A DNA stretch of 64,000 bases, from positions 16,085,095-16,149,094 of the forward strand of contig NC_063160.1 of assembly GCF_020921035.1 (NCBI RefSeq). Direction: 5' to 3'. Numbering within the stretch: position 1 is the first letter of the stretch; each line of letters starts with the position of its first letter. The translations under genes were made by a program, and so were the position numbers. Below, piece by piece: positions 47,230 through 58,383 of the stretch. The notes beneath the pieces are model-generated. The model was not told where the DNA came from and ran no database searches. It worked only from the letters and a program-made list of their open reading frames with translations. The stretch comes from Rhodamnia argentea. Its lineage: Eukaryota > Streptophyta > Magnoliopsida > Myrtales > Myrtaceae.

Positions 47230-48786
47230 ATGGCTGAGGAGTGCAGCAAGTCCCCCGCAACCTCGGAAATAATCAATACAGATGAAGGAAATTCTGCGGG
47301 AAAACCGCGGTCTTCGAGAAGTGGAAGAACCCCACACTATCTCAGGGCTCCGGTGGGATCATGCCATGAACATTGCAAATATGGAGGGCCACAAACGTTC
47401 AAAACAAAGCCAATAAATCCAATCCGTGGGAAGACCACCAGGAAGCTGCCTGATGAACTGCTGTTGGCAGAAGATGTGGTTGCGCCAGGTTTGGCGAGAC
47501 AACCGACGAATAAGCTCAGGATTCTGTCAAATTTGGAATGCCAAACCTCTGATATAGCTAATGTGGGCAAACAAGGAGGACCGGCCCCTGACCATGCTCG
47601 GGTTCAGTTCAATGCAAAAGGGAAGAAGAAATCAGAGGCTGAGTTGAAATCTTCACGCAGCTCAAAAACCCACTTCTCCTATCTGCGTAAAAAAGTGAAA
47701 CCAGGTATGGCATCAAGTGGAACAAAACAATTTTCTCCGGGAGCCTCAGCAATGTTCTCATCAGAAACATACTCAAGGTCGACGAAGATGAAAAGGGAAC
47801 CCTTAGAAGCCGAGCCTATGTCATTGCCTGACTCATCGGGAGACTCAAGCCATAGAAAAAAGAATAACATCACGACAAGGCAGTATACTAGGACCTCCAT
47901 AGTTGCGGCAAAGAATCAGTCGGTATCCTTGACTACTTCTAATTCCCTAGAATTTTCTTCTCGATCTCCAAGTATGAGACCGAGAAAGGGCATAGCCAGT
48001 AAAGTTATGTCCCCTCTGAAGAATCAGAACAAGAATCGCAACAGCACCAAGAATGCTGAAGTTGTACAAATCGCCAAAGAAGTGGTGGTCCAGGAGAAGA
48101 CCCTTTATGTCATTGACGAGGAGACTGAGCACATACCTTCAGAATTTACTTCTACGACTACCACTTTTGTTGGGGATGACCAAAATGGAAGCGCTGCTAA
48201 AATGTCTCCAGATCAATCCTTGTTACTGCCACAGCATCTTTCTCTCCCAAAATATCCATCTCCAAAATCCCAAGAACATGAGCCTTCTGATTATCCAGAC
48301 AACGAAGGAGAAGGCTGCTCTTATTCTGGTCACGGTGAATCTGATAGTTTGGTACAATCAGGGACTTCACAGAGGCCAACACAAGATAGGACAAATTCTG
48401 CGAAAAATGAAACATGTAAAGCTGTGAATCTTAGCTTGAGGAAGGGCAAAGTGGTTGTTGGAACTCAAGCTGAAAGCAGTAGTCCAAGGAGGCCAAAGAA
48501 TAGACGAGGAAGAGCTTTTGAAGAGAACCAAAATCCGAAGGCTGATGCCAGAAGGAGAACCTTCAAGAGAAGAGAGGAAATTGAGGGTGGCAAGAATAGC
48601 AGCACACCAAGATCCGTAAAAGTCACCTTGAAACATCAAGACGTCCGAGAGAAGAAAGAAGGCCGGGGACTGTTCAACAATATGATTGAAGAAACAGCTA
48701 GTGAACTGGTTAAGACCCGGAAGAGTAAGGTGAAGGCTTTGGTTGGCGCTTTTGAAACAGTGATCTCCCTTCAAGAAACCAAATAG
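47230..48786 (+). CDS. plant calmodulin-binding protein (C-terminal CaM-binding domain)
   Basis: A single exon encodes 518 residues. Most of the protein is low-complexity, rich in Ser, Lys, Thr and Asn and probably disordered. A conserved N-terminal block contains TPHYLRAPVGSCHEHCKYGG. The C-terminal ~40 residues carry the plant calmodulin-binding domain: GLFNNMIEETASELV, then KTRKSKVKALVGAFETVISLQ, an amphipathic basic helix. The family (PF07839-type) includes potato PICBP-like pathogen-induced proteins and binds Ca2+/calmodulin. The likely orthologue in Arabidopsis lies between CNGC2 and ClpB3 (At5g15430), as here. The biochemical output is unknown. The start is the ATG at 47230, which is separated from an in-frame upstream ORF only by TAA. 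Confidence 0.9.
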   Translation: MAEECSKSPATSEIINTDEGNSAGKPRSSRSGRTPHYLRAPVGSCHEHCKYGGPQTFKTKPINPIRGKTTRKLPDELLLAEDVVAPGLARQPTNKLRILSNLECQTSDIANVGKQGGPAPDHARVQFNAKGKKKSEAELKSSRSSKTHFSYLRKKVKPGMASSGTKQFSPGASAMFSSETYSRSTKMKREPLEAEPMSLPDSSGDSSHRKKNNITTRQYTRTSIVAAKNQSVSLTTSNSLEFSSRSPSMRPRKGIASKVMSPLKNQNKNRNSTKNAEVVQIAKEVVVQEKTLYVIDEETEHIPSEFTSTTTTFVGDDQNGSAAKMSPDQSLLLPQHLSLPKYPSPKSQEHEPSDYPDNEGEGCSYSGHGESDSLVQSGTSQRPTQDRTNSAKNETCKAVNLSLRKGKVVVGTQAESSSPRRPKNRRGRAFEENQNPKADARRRTFKRREEIEGGKNSSTPRSVKVTLKHQDVREKKEGRGLFNNMIEETASELVKTRKSKVKALVGAFETVISLQETK

Positions 48787-49798
48787 CTGGTGAAGTAGGC
48801 AATTGAAAGGTATGTGCAGAGATCGTTGCACAGTTCGGCAATGAAGTAAGTCCAACAATAGGGAATCAAAGGCGAGAGGTTTACTTAGATCAACAATGAT
48901 GCTGCAAATCATACAATAGAGTGCTTGGGTTGGATTTAAGCCTTTTTTGTGTTCTTTACTGTGACATTTCAGGGTAATGGAAATGCAGTTAGTTCAACAG
49001 CTGGGACCATAAATGGTAAACTCTAGGTGTAAATTTATTTAGTTGCGTTCATTTGACTTCACTCTGGATCATTGAAGTCCTTACTTTAGTTGCACACCAT
49101 TTCTTCATCTTTAGTAATCTGCATCTTCTTCATCCTCCAATGCGCAGATTCATGTTTCCATGCTCTGAGCCTCTGAGCAAGCTTTTATTCTGAAGTTGGT
49201 TTCCTACCTTTCCTTTTCTTGTTTAATTCATCCCCACAAGGAGATGATTGTGCTGATTCTTAAAGTGATTTTCCTTTTGGGTTGCTTACAGCAATGTAAG
49301 TCACCCTATGCACACTTAGACATAAATATAGGAATCCGTTTACAATTAACATGCATACTCCTCCATGTTAGAACTGGGTGAAAGTTAAATCTGCTTGAAC
49401 TTGAAATAAGTACAGGTGCCACTGAGCTTGAACTCGATCATTTAATAGGTCATAGAATGAAAATCAGCACCTGTTTAAATACTTGTATTCCAATGACTTA
49501 TGTCTTGCAGACAAACTACACGACGGATACCAGGATACTCAAAGTATTCATATATCAATTAGCTTCGAGCAATATAACAACTAAACTGAACTCGAGTAGC
49601 TGATAACCAAGCTTTGAGTTCTCACACGTACAAGTATCACACTCTCTCACCAGAATAGCCAATGCATACCGACTGTAAACATGCAAGGGTTTGACGAATT
49701 ATCCAGATAATCACAAAACATATCATCTGTCAAAACATGCTCTCGCCTATGACAAAGGAAGCTTGAAGTTTCAGCAAAAAATATGTGCACCATGAATA
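48787..49798. other. convergent intergenic region
   Basis: Holds the 3' UTRs of the calmodulin-binding protein gene (+) and the unknown gene (-). No coding sequence or RNA gene was recognised. Confidence 0.5.
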
Positions 49799-51317
49799 TC
49801 ACACATTCTGCTCCAAGTCTGCCTTTTCTGCATCAAAGTTCAACCCGGCAATCCTCATTCGCCCAATGTTAACTGCATTACAAATGAAAGATAAGTGATT
49901 TAGCTAAGCCAAGAACAATTAACCCGCAGTTAAGGAAGACTCCAACTTTGATATACCGTTGATAACCACATTGCAGCAAAAAGCTTGATGAAAGAACATG
50001 AAGTTTAAAAGTCACAAGAAACATTTCTGCTGCTCATAATATTAAGCTAATATTACAGTAGATGGTGATCATGATCAACTAGAGCATGGTTAACCCTTAG
50101 CAATAAGCCCCCCCTCTCTCTCTCTCAAGAGGACGGATGTCTTGCTTGAAGATGCCACTGCTTAAAGAGAAGTTCAAAAATCTAAGATGCCATTACAACT
50201 TATATTGGACAGTCCACAGTTGCGCCCAAACAAAAGTAGATTTGAAGTTAGAGCATGTCTTGTCCGCTGTAGTGCCCAAACAAAAGTAGATTGAAGTCTC
50301 AGGATGTCTCTCTTATTTTATAGGGACAAAGATAACCAGCATTCAGCTCTAAGTGATGATCCACAGTCTTAGTTATCTAATACCAGTAAGTTCTTGTGGT
50401 ATGTCTTCTCCAGAATGACATGAGTAATGCAGCTGCCCTACTAAATGATACAGAACTAACACTTCCAATGCTGTATAGGTGTAGACAATGATAAAAATGA
50501 ACCACTTAAATTAGCTGCACAAGTATGTAAACGAGAATGTTACCAACAGCATCAAGTCCACTTAATTTTGGCATGAACTTCTTGATATGGTCCTCTGCTG
50601 CTTCCTCAGCTTTCAGGGTCTCACACTCGAAAGAGACCACAATCTTGCTCTTCTGATGTTTTTGCTCCAGTAAACCTGCCACATCCTCATCCCAACTGCT
50701 CAACAAGACAAGTGTGGAGGTTATCGACAAGGTTAACATCATAAATAACATCAATAGCAACAACAACCGCACTGGAAAAGGTTCCAGTCAGACAACAAGT
50801 TCCCATCTAGCATCATAACCTGAGCGGAGGTAGTGAACGCTTCTCTCAAACTTAAATCAGAGAAGCACCATCCCAAAGCAAAAACCAATAGTAAAGCCAG
50901 TACGCGGAGGTTATTATTGAAATGGAACAAAAGTGCCTCTCTGAAGTATCCAGGTCCATAAGATATTCTTAGGGACGCTCACCCGTGAGCATGATCTATG
51001 CTGTGAAACCGAGCAGCATCATGGCCTTGGCACTCCACCACAACAGTCCCTTCTTGTTTGGTCTGTCAACATGAAAATAGTACTGAGGCAAGTCTATCAG
51101 GAAAAGGGTTGAAACCACTCAATGTCTCTGGGACAACACGAACATGAAGAGTAGAATAATTTTCTCGTACTTTGAAGTCCATGATGGAGAGTTTGATCAG
51201 GCGGTAATCCTCTCCCCTGCTGCATTCCCTTTCGCACGCCAATTCTGCCCACGAAAAAAAGCGTCGCCCACAGCAATCCTCAACACGTAACGCAGTAACA
51301 AGAAGAAGCAAGAGAAG

Positions 51318-51356
<39 letters not shown>

Positions 51357-51725
51357 GTGGGTACCAACCAGTGCCATGGAGGCCATAGCAGATGGAATGA
51401 GGGAGGTGGATGAAGTGGCCTGAGATGGAGCCGCACGGAAGAATGGCTATTGAGGCCACCCCCTCTTTCACCTCCCCTTGTTCCGATTCTCCTCCTCCAT
51501 TTTCGCCGTCTGCAACAAAAAACGAAACTGCGGTATGAGAACAAGACAAGTTCTCGATTGAAACAACGAGAATAACTTTCGATTCTCGACAAAGAGACGA
51601 GCAACGATTCACACTTTCACCGACCCATTTGAACTTGTTCGCTGGATGATCAGAAAGACAGCGCCTTTCTTCTGAAACTCGGGTCCTCCGATATTGCAAA
51701 GCCGACTACACGGGACGTCAGACAT
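49799..51725 (-). CDS. conserved plant protein of unknown function, about 178 aa
   Basis: Exons inferred from the start: 51725-51710, 51509-51369, 51244-51171, 51062-50983, 50695-50544, 49872-49799 (TGA). All phases fit. Exons 2 to 6 are well supported by continuous protein-like reading: VASIAILPCGSISGHFIHLP, then CYGLHGTELACERECSRGED, YRLIKLSIMDFK joined to TKQEGTVVVECQGHD, AARFHSIDHAHGWDEDV, SFECETLKAEEAAEDHI and VNIGRMRIAGLNFDAEKAD. The frame of exon 2 has no ATG and meets a stop further upstream, so I propose a 16-base first coding exon (ATGTCTGACGTCCCGT) with donor GTAGTC. That first exon is the weak point. I recall similar plant proteins without a named function. No catalytic motif, signal peptide or membrane segment is visible. 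Confidence 0.65.
51321..51352. repeat. (GA)n microsatellite in an intron
   Basis: Simple GA repeat between the second and third inferred exons of the unknown minus-strand gene. It sits close to the donor site at 51368. Confidence 0.85.
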
Positions 51726-52535
51726 CAATGGAACATCTGCCTAAACGACCACCGCGCCGCGCGACAGACAGAGAGAGGGGAAAGGAAACTCCATTTCTGC
51801 CAAGCACCTTATTAGACTTTAAATTCAACCAAATTACCGATTTCCTCGAAATAATTAAGTAGCGTTTAACCTCTTTAGTATTTATTAATGCAAGGTCTAA
51901 TGAGTGAGGCCTCACACCCTAGCAATATGTGGTAATTTTCATATTTCTCTTAGAATGCAAATAGGAAGTTCTTATTAAGTTTGGCGTACGCAGTGAAACA
52001 TTGATGAAATGTTTGAGATGGTGTTTTCGCATTAATCATTCGGAACATTGGTCCTAAAACGATTTGAACATCCCTCTTTTTTCTCATGCATCCTCTTTGC
52101 CCCTGCGTTCGCACTTAAATTGGGTGTCCGCGCCCAACAAAGAGACTGGATGTCATCAGCCGGCAGCGACGGGGTACTAAGCTGGGCCAGGCCTTGAGCC
52201 GCCGCCGGAGTTTCCAGTACCTGTCATCATGTTCTCCACAAAGCCTTGGCCCTCACTAAACACTTGGTGCAGGTCCAAGTTCAGCTGGTCTGCACCAGCG
52301 AATCTTTGAGCAAAGATCAAGTGCTTTTTGTACGTGAACTCTCGAAGGATTTATCTCACATTATACACTTCATGCGGAGCATGTATTGGTTTACAGAAGG
52401 GTTCACTGGCAGAAGCCTGGGTCCTTCCCGCCGTAGAAGAAAAAGGAAAGAAAAGGTGTGGGACCTATATATGTTGCTGTATAAGAAAAGAACTGATTCA
52501 GAACCTTAAATAGGGGGTCAAATTACTCAAAACAT
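51726..52535. other. intergenic between the unknown gene and ClpB3
   Basis: Contains the 5' flank of the unknown gene and the 3' UTR of ClpB3. An 87-codon ORF on the plus strand (52246-52509) has no recognisable domain and overlaps the likely ClpB3 3' UTR. It is not supported as a gene. Confidence 0.45.
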
Positions 52536-55500
52536 TCAGACAGAAGGCGAGAGGGCTTCTCGATCTCCTGTGGCAGCCATATCCGAGTCCCCATCCTGTT
52601 TCCTGAACACCAACTTCTGCTGAGGAAGTTGACCATTGGCAAATGCCGTGACTTCCGTGTCTATTAAGATGATGTCTTCATCCTTAAATTCACCCCTCAA
52701 GATGCCCCTGGCGAGTTCGTTTTCGACGTGCTGCTGAATCACCCGCTTGACCGGCCTCGCACCGTAGTTTGGATCATAGCCAAGACTCCCTAGCAGCTGG
52801 ATGGCTCCATCTGTCAATATTAGTTTTATTTTCCGATCTGCAATCCTCTCCTGTACACGCTCCAACTGTCAACAAAACACGAATAAGCATTAGTTTGATT
52901 ACAATACCATCTGAAGCCAAACCGCTGCATCCATAATGGTATAAGGACATTGCATCTACTCCACTATTTCATCAAATGTTCATTAAATTAGCAGTCATTT
53001 AAGGATGAGAAGTCCCAGGATTCACCGGTAATTCCATCACATCTTATCACACAAGTCAGAAGACCTTTCCCTCTATAGAAATTTGGAAAGTGAAATATGA
53101 GAGCCAAGACAGCCAAGAACAAAAGCATCGTCCTAACAAACAACCTAAGCATGTTGTCAGATTTCTAAAGTGAGACAAACAGCATAACCTTGTAGTGAGC
53201 CATAAAAACTTGTTTTTTCTTGAAGAAACCACAATGAAGAATGCTATGCCACTACATATATAACTGATGAACTGCATACCTGTAATCTCACAATCCTATT
53301 AATCTGCTCACGGTCCAGAGGCTGGAAAACTATATATTCATCGACCCGGTTCATAAACTCTGGGCGAAAGATAGACCTTGCAGCATCCATTACCCTCTGT
53401 TTGATGGTCTCATAAGCAGTTTCTTTGGGTAAAGTATCATCATCAGTATCTAGAATGTACTGTGAACCCACATTCGAAGTCATAATTATGACCGTGTTAG
53501 TGAAGCTCACAGTCCGACCCTGTGAATCGGTCACCCTCCCATCATCTAATATCTGAAGAAATATGTTAAACACATCAGAGTGAGCTTTCTCTATCTCATC
53601 GAAGAGAATGACAGAATAAGGTCTTCTGCGAACCGTTTCTGTCAATTGACCTCCTTCCTCATACCCTACATAACCTGGTGGAGCACCTATTAATCTTGAA
53701 ACTGCATGCTTCTCCATGTACTCACTCATATCGATTCGTACCAGCGCTTCCTCAGTGTTGAACAAATAAGCAGCAAGAGCCTTTGCCAACTCTGTTTTCC
53801 CAACACCTGTAGGACCCATGAACATAAAACTAGCAATAGGTCGGTGAGGATCTGACAATCCCGCTCGAGAACGCTGGATCGCTTCTGCAACTGCTTTCAC
53901 TGCAGGCTCTTGACCTACAACACGCTTATGCAATTCTTCTTCAAGATGTAATAACTTCTCCCTCTCCGACTGCTGCAGCTTGGAGACCGGGATACCAGTC
54001 CATTTGCTAACAATTTCAGCAATATCACTTTCTGTTACTTCTTCTCTAAGCATAGATTTTCCAGAGCGCATGTACTCATCTAGCTCTTTTTCTGCATCTT
54101 CAAGTTGGCGCTGCAATGAAATTAGGCTCCCATACTTCAATTCAGCAGCACGATTAAGGTCGTACTCCCGCTCAGCTTGCTGGATTTCAAGATTTACTCT
54201 GTCAATCTGCATAAAAATAAGCAGACAACTCAATTTCCTAGCACGTACATTGCAATTTTTGACACTATCACATCTTAACAAATAAGATTATTTTTCAATG
54301 TCAATTTCCCATCTGATTAACATCCAAACTCAGCATTGAGGATGCAAACTTTGAAATGTGAAAACACAAGAAGAAGATTTATCTGAATTAATCCTGTAAG
54401 TGACTCCAGGAACCCTCCGAAGAAAATCATTTTCATCAAATTGACATATAAAGAGAGGCAAAATGCCATACCTCCTCTTTGATGGACTGTATTCGCATCA
54501 TGACAGACTTTTCATGCTCCCATTGCTCAGTAAGCTGAGCTTGTCTTTCTTTCAAGAGAGCCAACTCTGCCTCAAGGCGGCTCGACCTCTCTTTTGAAGC
54601 CCTGTCCGTATCATTTGCTAGTGACAGCTTCTCCATCTCCAGTTTCAAGACTGACCGATTGATCTCATCGAGAGCAGTTGGTTTTGAAGTAATTTCCATC
54701 TTAAGCTTAGCAGCTGCTTCATCCACAAGATCAATAGCTGAAATTGCGAGGACATTACGTTTTCAATCTTCCTTCAGAATTCCTTCAAATGACTACGATT
54801 TAAAGCCAGCTAAAAATAACATCACACAATATACTACTTCAGCCAAACATTTATTGAACTAAAATAAAACTTCTAATAGATTCTCTCCTTTAGAGTTCAG
54901 CCAGACCATCCTCTATAATGCTTTTATTCCTCAATGACACTGCTTCACTGTACGAATCACCTATTCCAAATTTGTAAAAACCCAAAAAACAGAGAGAGAG
55001 AGAGAGAGAGGGGGGGGAGGGGGAAGAAGTGGGGCCAATGCAGCCAACTAAGAGCTATATGTTGCCAATAGCTCAGTAGGACATATTTGATTATGTTTCA
55101 TCACAGAAAGAACTGATCTCGTCAGCTCAGTTTAGAAGAATCCTCCAGATCAGAATATTTAAGATCCTATCAGTCGACAAAATGCACTTTCTACTATGAG
55201 GGGAACTATAGCTTGGCAGCCTTCTGATAAACCAAACATGTAATCAGCATGAAGCAGATTAATAGCGAAAAGAAATATATTCATGCTTCATCAGACAGTT
55301 TGAAATGTACCTTTGTCAGGTAAAAATCGGCCACTTATATATCGGTCAGAAAGAATTGCTGCTGCTACCAGTGCACTGTCAGAAATTCGGACTCCGTGAT
55401 GCAGCTCATATCTTTCACGCAATCCCCGAAGTATTGATATTGTGTCCTCAACTGAAGGTTGATCCACATAGACTTGCTGGAAACGGCGCTCCAAAGCTGG

Positions 55501-58169
55501 ATCCTTCTCAATATATTTGCGGTACTCATCAAGTGTCGTTGCACCAATACAGCGCAATTCCCCTCGTCCAAGCATTGGCTTCAATAAGTTGCCAGCATCC
55601 ATTGCACCATTTGTAGCACCTGCAACAAGTTACATAACCATCTTCATAATCTAAATGACGTCAAACAAGCGAGCGACCAAAATCCTAACTGAGCGGGCCA
55701 TTGGCAGCTGATAGAAAGCTCCAATAGAAATTTCAACGAACTTCCCAGGAAATTGGGACTGCGGCTTCGATTGAACCACCTGCAGTATCAGTGCCGAAGC
55801 ATATATTTTGAAACAGGAATTTCAGACATCTGCCCAGTAAGTCCACTACCTGCGCCCACTACCGTATGAATCTCATCTATAAAGAGGATGATCTGGCCAT
55901 CAGATTCAGTTACTTCCTTCAGTACAGCTTTTAGCCTATCTTCAAATTCCCCTCGATATTTTGCTCCAGCTATCAGGGCACCCATGTCAAGGGATATAAG
56001 CTGTGAAATTCAAGTTAAGGTCAAATGTCATCATAGCAAACAAGTAGGAATACACACAGCCCATTCACTATCCCAAGAATTATACAACCAAATGTGCACA
56101 AACGCATGGAGATGATGATACATCCATCGGGAATTTTTTCATAAAAATACGCACCTTACGATCCATCAAAGCCTGTGGAACATCACCTTGCACAATTCTC
56201 TGGGCTAGTCTGTCAAAAGTTTCAGGTCAAATTTCAACAATCGTTCAAAATTTCATGCCTTGACCAAGGTACAGCACCAATGCAATTAAATGGTGACTGC
56301 AATACTCATGCTTTTGTAAAACTTAAACAGCAGTTTCTTTGTTGACAGGTACTAACTTAGACAATCATAAGAGCAGAAACTTGGCACAGGAGTAGAGAAA
56401 CAACGAGTTAGTTCTGTCAAATAATGAAACCGATTACCCAGCTAAGCCTACAGTAGATCAAAAGTCCCATCTCAGTGCTACTTCACAAACATCCCATGTC
56501 TCTATAAGTACTTACCCCTCTGATATTGCAGTCTTCCCAACACCAGGCTCACCAATTAGCACAGGATTATTCTTTGTTCTCCTGGAAAGAATTTGAATGC
56601 ACCTACGTATTTCATCATCTCTTCCTATGACAGGATCAAGCTTTCCAGCTCTTGCCATAGCTGTCAAATCCTTCCCATATTTTTCCAGAGCTTCGTACTT
56701 CCCCTCTGGATCTGCAGTAAGTACTCACAGCATGAGATACACACAGAAAGACACAAGACGAAATATAAACAGAAAATTCCAAAGATGGTTTTGCATGAGA
56801 TGAGTTTTTAGATGTTGCCAAGCTTGTTCACAATTAAACTCAAAGCACACACTCACCCGGCTTGACCCAAATAAAAAGTACACACATGGCACAAGAATAG
56901 AGTCGGCAGTTCCAAATTCCTCTTGACAAGACATGATATATGTGACGTAAAGGCCCTCAGAGAACTAATGATGAATATCGAGACAAAAAAGAAAAATGCT
57001 GACTCTCTCCATTGCCTCCACAAACAATGAAGAAGGGAAATCAACACATAAATCAGGTAAACAGTCACCTTGATCAATTACAGATTGTCGCCCTCTTACT
57101 GCTTCTACCACAGATTTCAACTTCTGTTCAGTTATTTGAAAATCCCTGAATAGGTGTTTTCCAAATCGTGGATCCTGTGCAAAACCAAGAACCAAGTGCT
57201 CGACAGAGACAAATGAATCCCCATACTCATTCTTAAATTCCCTAGCTCGGTTGATCAAGGCTTCTAAATCACGGCCTAACATTGAGCCAGCTGACTCGCC
57301 AAGAACCTGCAGCGGGTTAAACAGTAACAGCTATTAATCAACCACATATCAAACATTCCATACAGTCGTTATCCGTTTCCATTATTAGCAGAGAACATCA
57401 AGTGATGTTAAATCCTTTTATTCTTCAATTAACAACTGGCTCTCAAGAGGCAACACCAATGCCAAAAATGTTTAACTGATTAGTAAAACAGGATAGCAGC
57501 ATCTAACCATAATCACCCATTGATCGAAAAAAGATGCCAATTAAGACATTGTCATTCAATAAAGATACCTTTGGTTGCCGTTGGATGAACTTATCAGTAG
57601 CCTCCAGGAGACGGGTATTGTCAACTGCAGCCTTGGAGAAGATCCGCCGGGCAAGCCCATTCTTTTGCTCCAATAGAGCCTTCATCAAGTGTTCGGTCTC
57701 CACTATCTGATGTTTATTCTCTTTCGCAATATCTGGTGAGGAAACAATCCCTTGCCAGGCCATATCTGTAAATTCTTGCTGCGTGATCTGCCAATTCGAC
57801 ACAACTACAAAAATGAATAATTTTTCGGGTTCAAGTGCACAGAACTGACTATACACATTATAAACACCACACACAGGCATGCGCACGAAGCGCTAGAATC
57901 CAAGGAGGAATCGGCAATCACCCGTCCACCGGAAGCTTCGCACCGCACGACGAGCGGCCTGGACGGCGAGCCCCGCCCGAACCTCCCGGCACCGCGGGGA
58001 AGCCGCCGCCCTCCCTCTTCAGCCGAACCCTCCCGAGCGGCTTCGAGCTGCTGGGGAAGCTGAGAGACGAGCGCGGGGTCGCGAGAAGCGCGCTCCGGTT
58101 GCAGCAGCTCGGCAGCGGCCGAGGAGGCCGGAGGCTGATCCCGGAGAAGGACGTCGTCGTCGAGGCCAT
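52536..58169 (-). CDS. CLPB3: chloroplast ClpB-type AAA+ disaggregase (ClpB3/APG6), reading-frame break in exon 1
   Basis: Ten exons from the start: 58169-57922, 57787-57569, 57306-57069, 56711-56516, 56209-56155, 56000-55850, 55619-55311, 54737-54472, 54206-53280, 52865-52536 (TGA), about 979 residues. Domain order is the Clp_N repeats ([18 protein letters not shown], then [15 protein letters not shown]), NBD1 with Walker A GEPGVGKT and Walker [10 protein letters not shown], the coiled-coil middle domain (about 500-630), NBD2 with Walker A GPTGVGKT at about 692-699 and Walker [12 protein letters not shown], and a C-terminal [15 protein letters not shown]. ClpB3 resolves protein aggregates in the plastid stroma and is heat-inducible. 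Exon 1 begins [18 protein letters not shown], a plastid transit peptide, but its last part reads well only in another frame ([13 protein letters not shown] joining ITQQEF). Exon 1 is 248 bases, one short of a multiple of three. Confidence 0.92.
54991..55010. repeat. (GA)n microsatellite in ClpB3 intron 7
   Basis: A GA run followed by a G-rich stretch lies in the intron between exons 7 and 8. Simple sequence only. Confidence 0.75.
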
Positions 58170-58199
58170 TGCGCAGGAGAGAGACAGGGAAGCAGAACC

Positions 58200-58205
<6 letters not shown>

Positions 58206-58243
<38 letters not shown>

Positions 58244-58303
58244 CTTGAGGACGGAGAAAAGTGGCCGAAGAAGAGAAAGAGAGAGAGAGAGACGTTATAT
58301 TAT
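58206..58303 (-). promoter_or_regulatory. ClpB3 core promoter and leader: (GA)n and TATA-like box
   Basis: On the minus strand an ATAATATAA sequence (58303-58295) lies about 126 bases upstream of the ClpB3 ATG. Between it and the ATG is a CT-rich leader (58206-58285 reads as GA on the plus strand), a common feature of plant 5' UTRs. The position suits a TATA box, but the transcription start is not known. Confidence 0.45.
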
Positions 58304-58360
58304 GAAATTCTTGGGTGAGCTGAGCTCTTCTCGGGGGTTGTGGAGGGGGGGCAGAGAGGC

Positions 58361-58383
58361 TTCTTGAAAAGTCTCGAGCTTTT
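58361..58383 (-). promoter_or_regulatory. heat-shock element-like array upstream of ClpB3
   Basis: Five 3-base units at strict 5-bp spacing read TTC, GAA, GTC, GAG, TTT at 58361, 58366, 58371, 58376 and 58381. The first two are perfect heat-shock factor half-sites (TTCnnGAA); the other three each differ by one base from the alternating consensus. It sits about 60 bp upstream of the TATA-like box, the usual place for a heat-shock element. ClpB3 heat induction is known in Arabidopsis. Confidence 0.5.

Noticed and set aside
48367-48912. 181-codon minus-strand ORF over the calmodulin-binding protein gene
   Set aside because: It is antisense to a well-supported coding exon and has no motif.
57835-58206. 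123-codon plus-strand ORF over ClpB3 exon 1
   Set aside because: Antisense shadow of the GC-rich transit-peptide exon.
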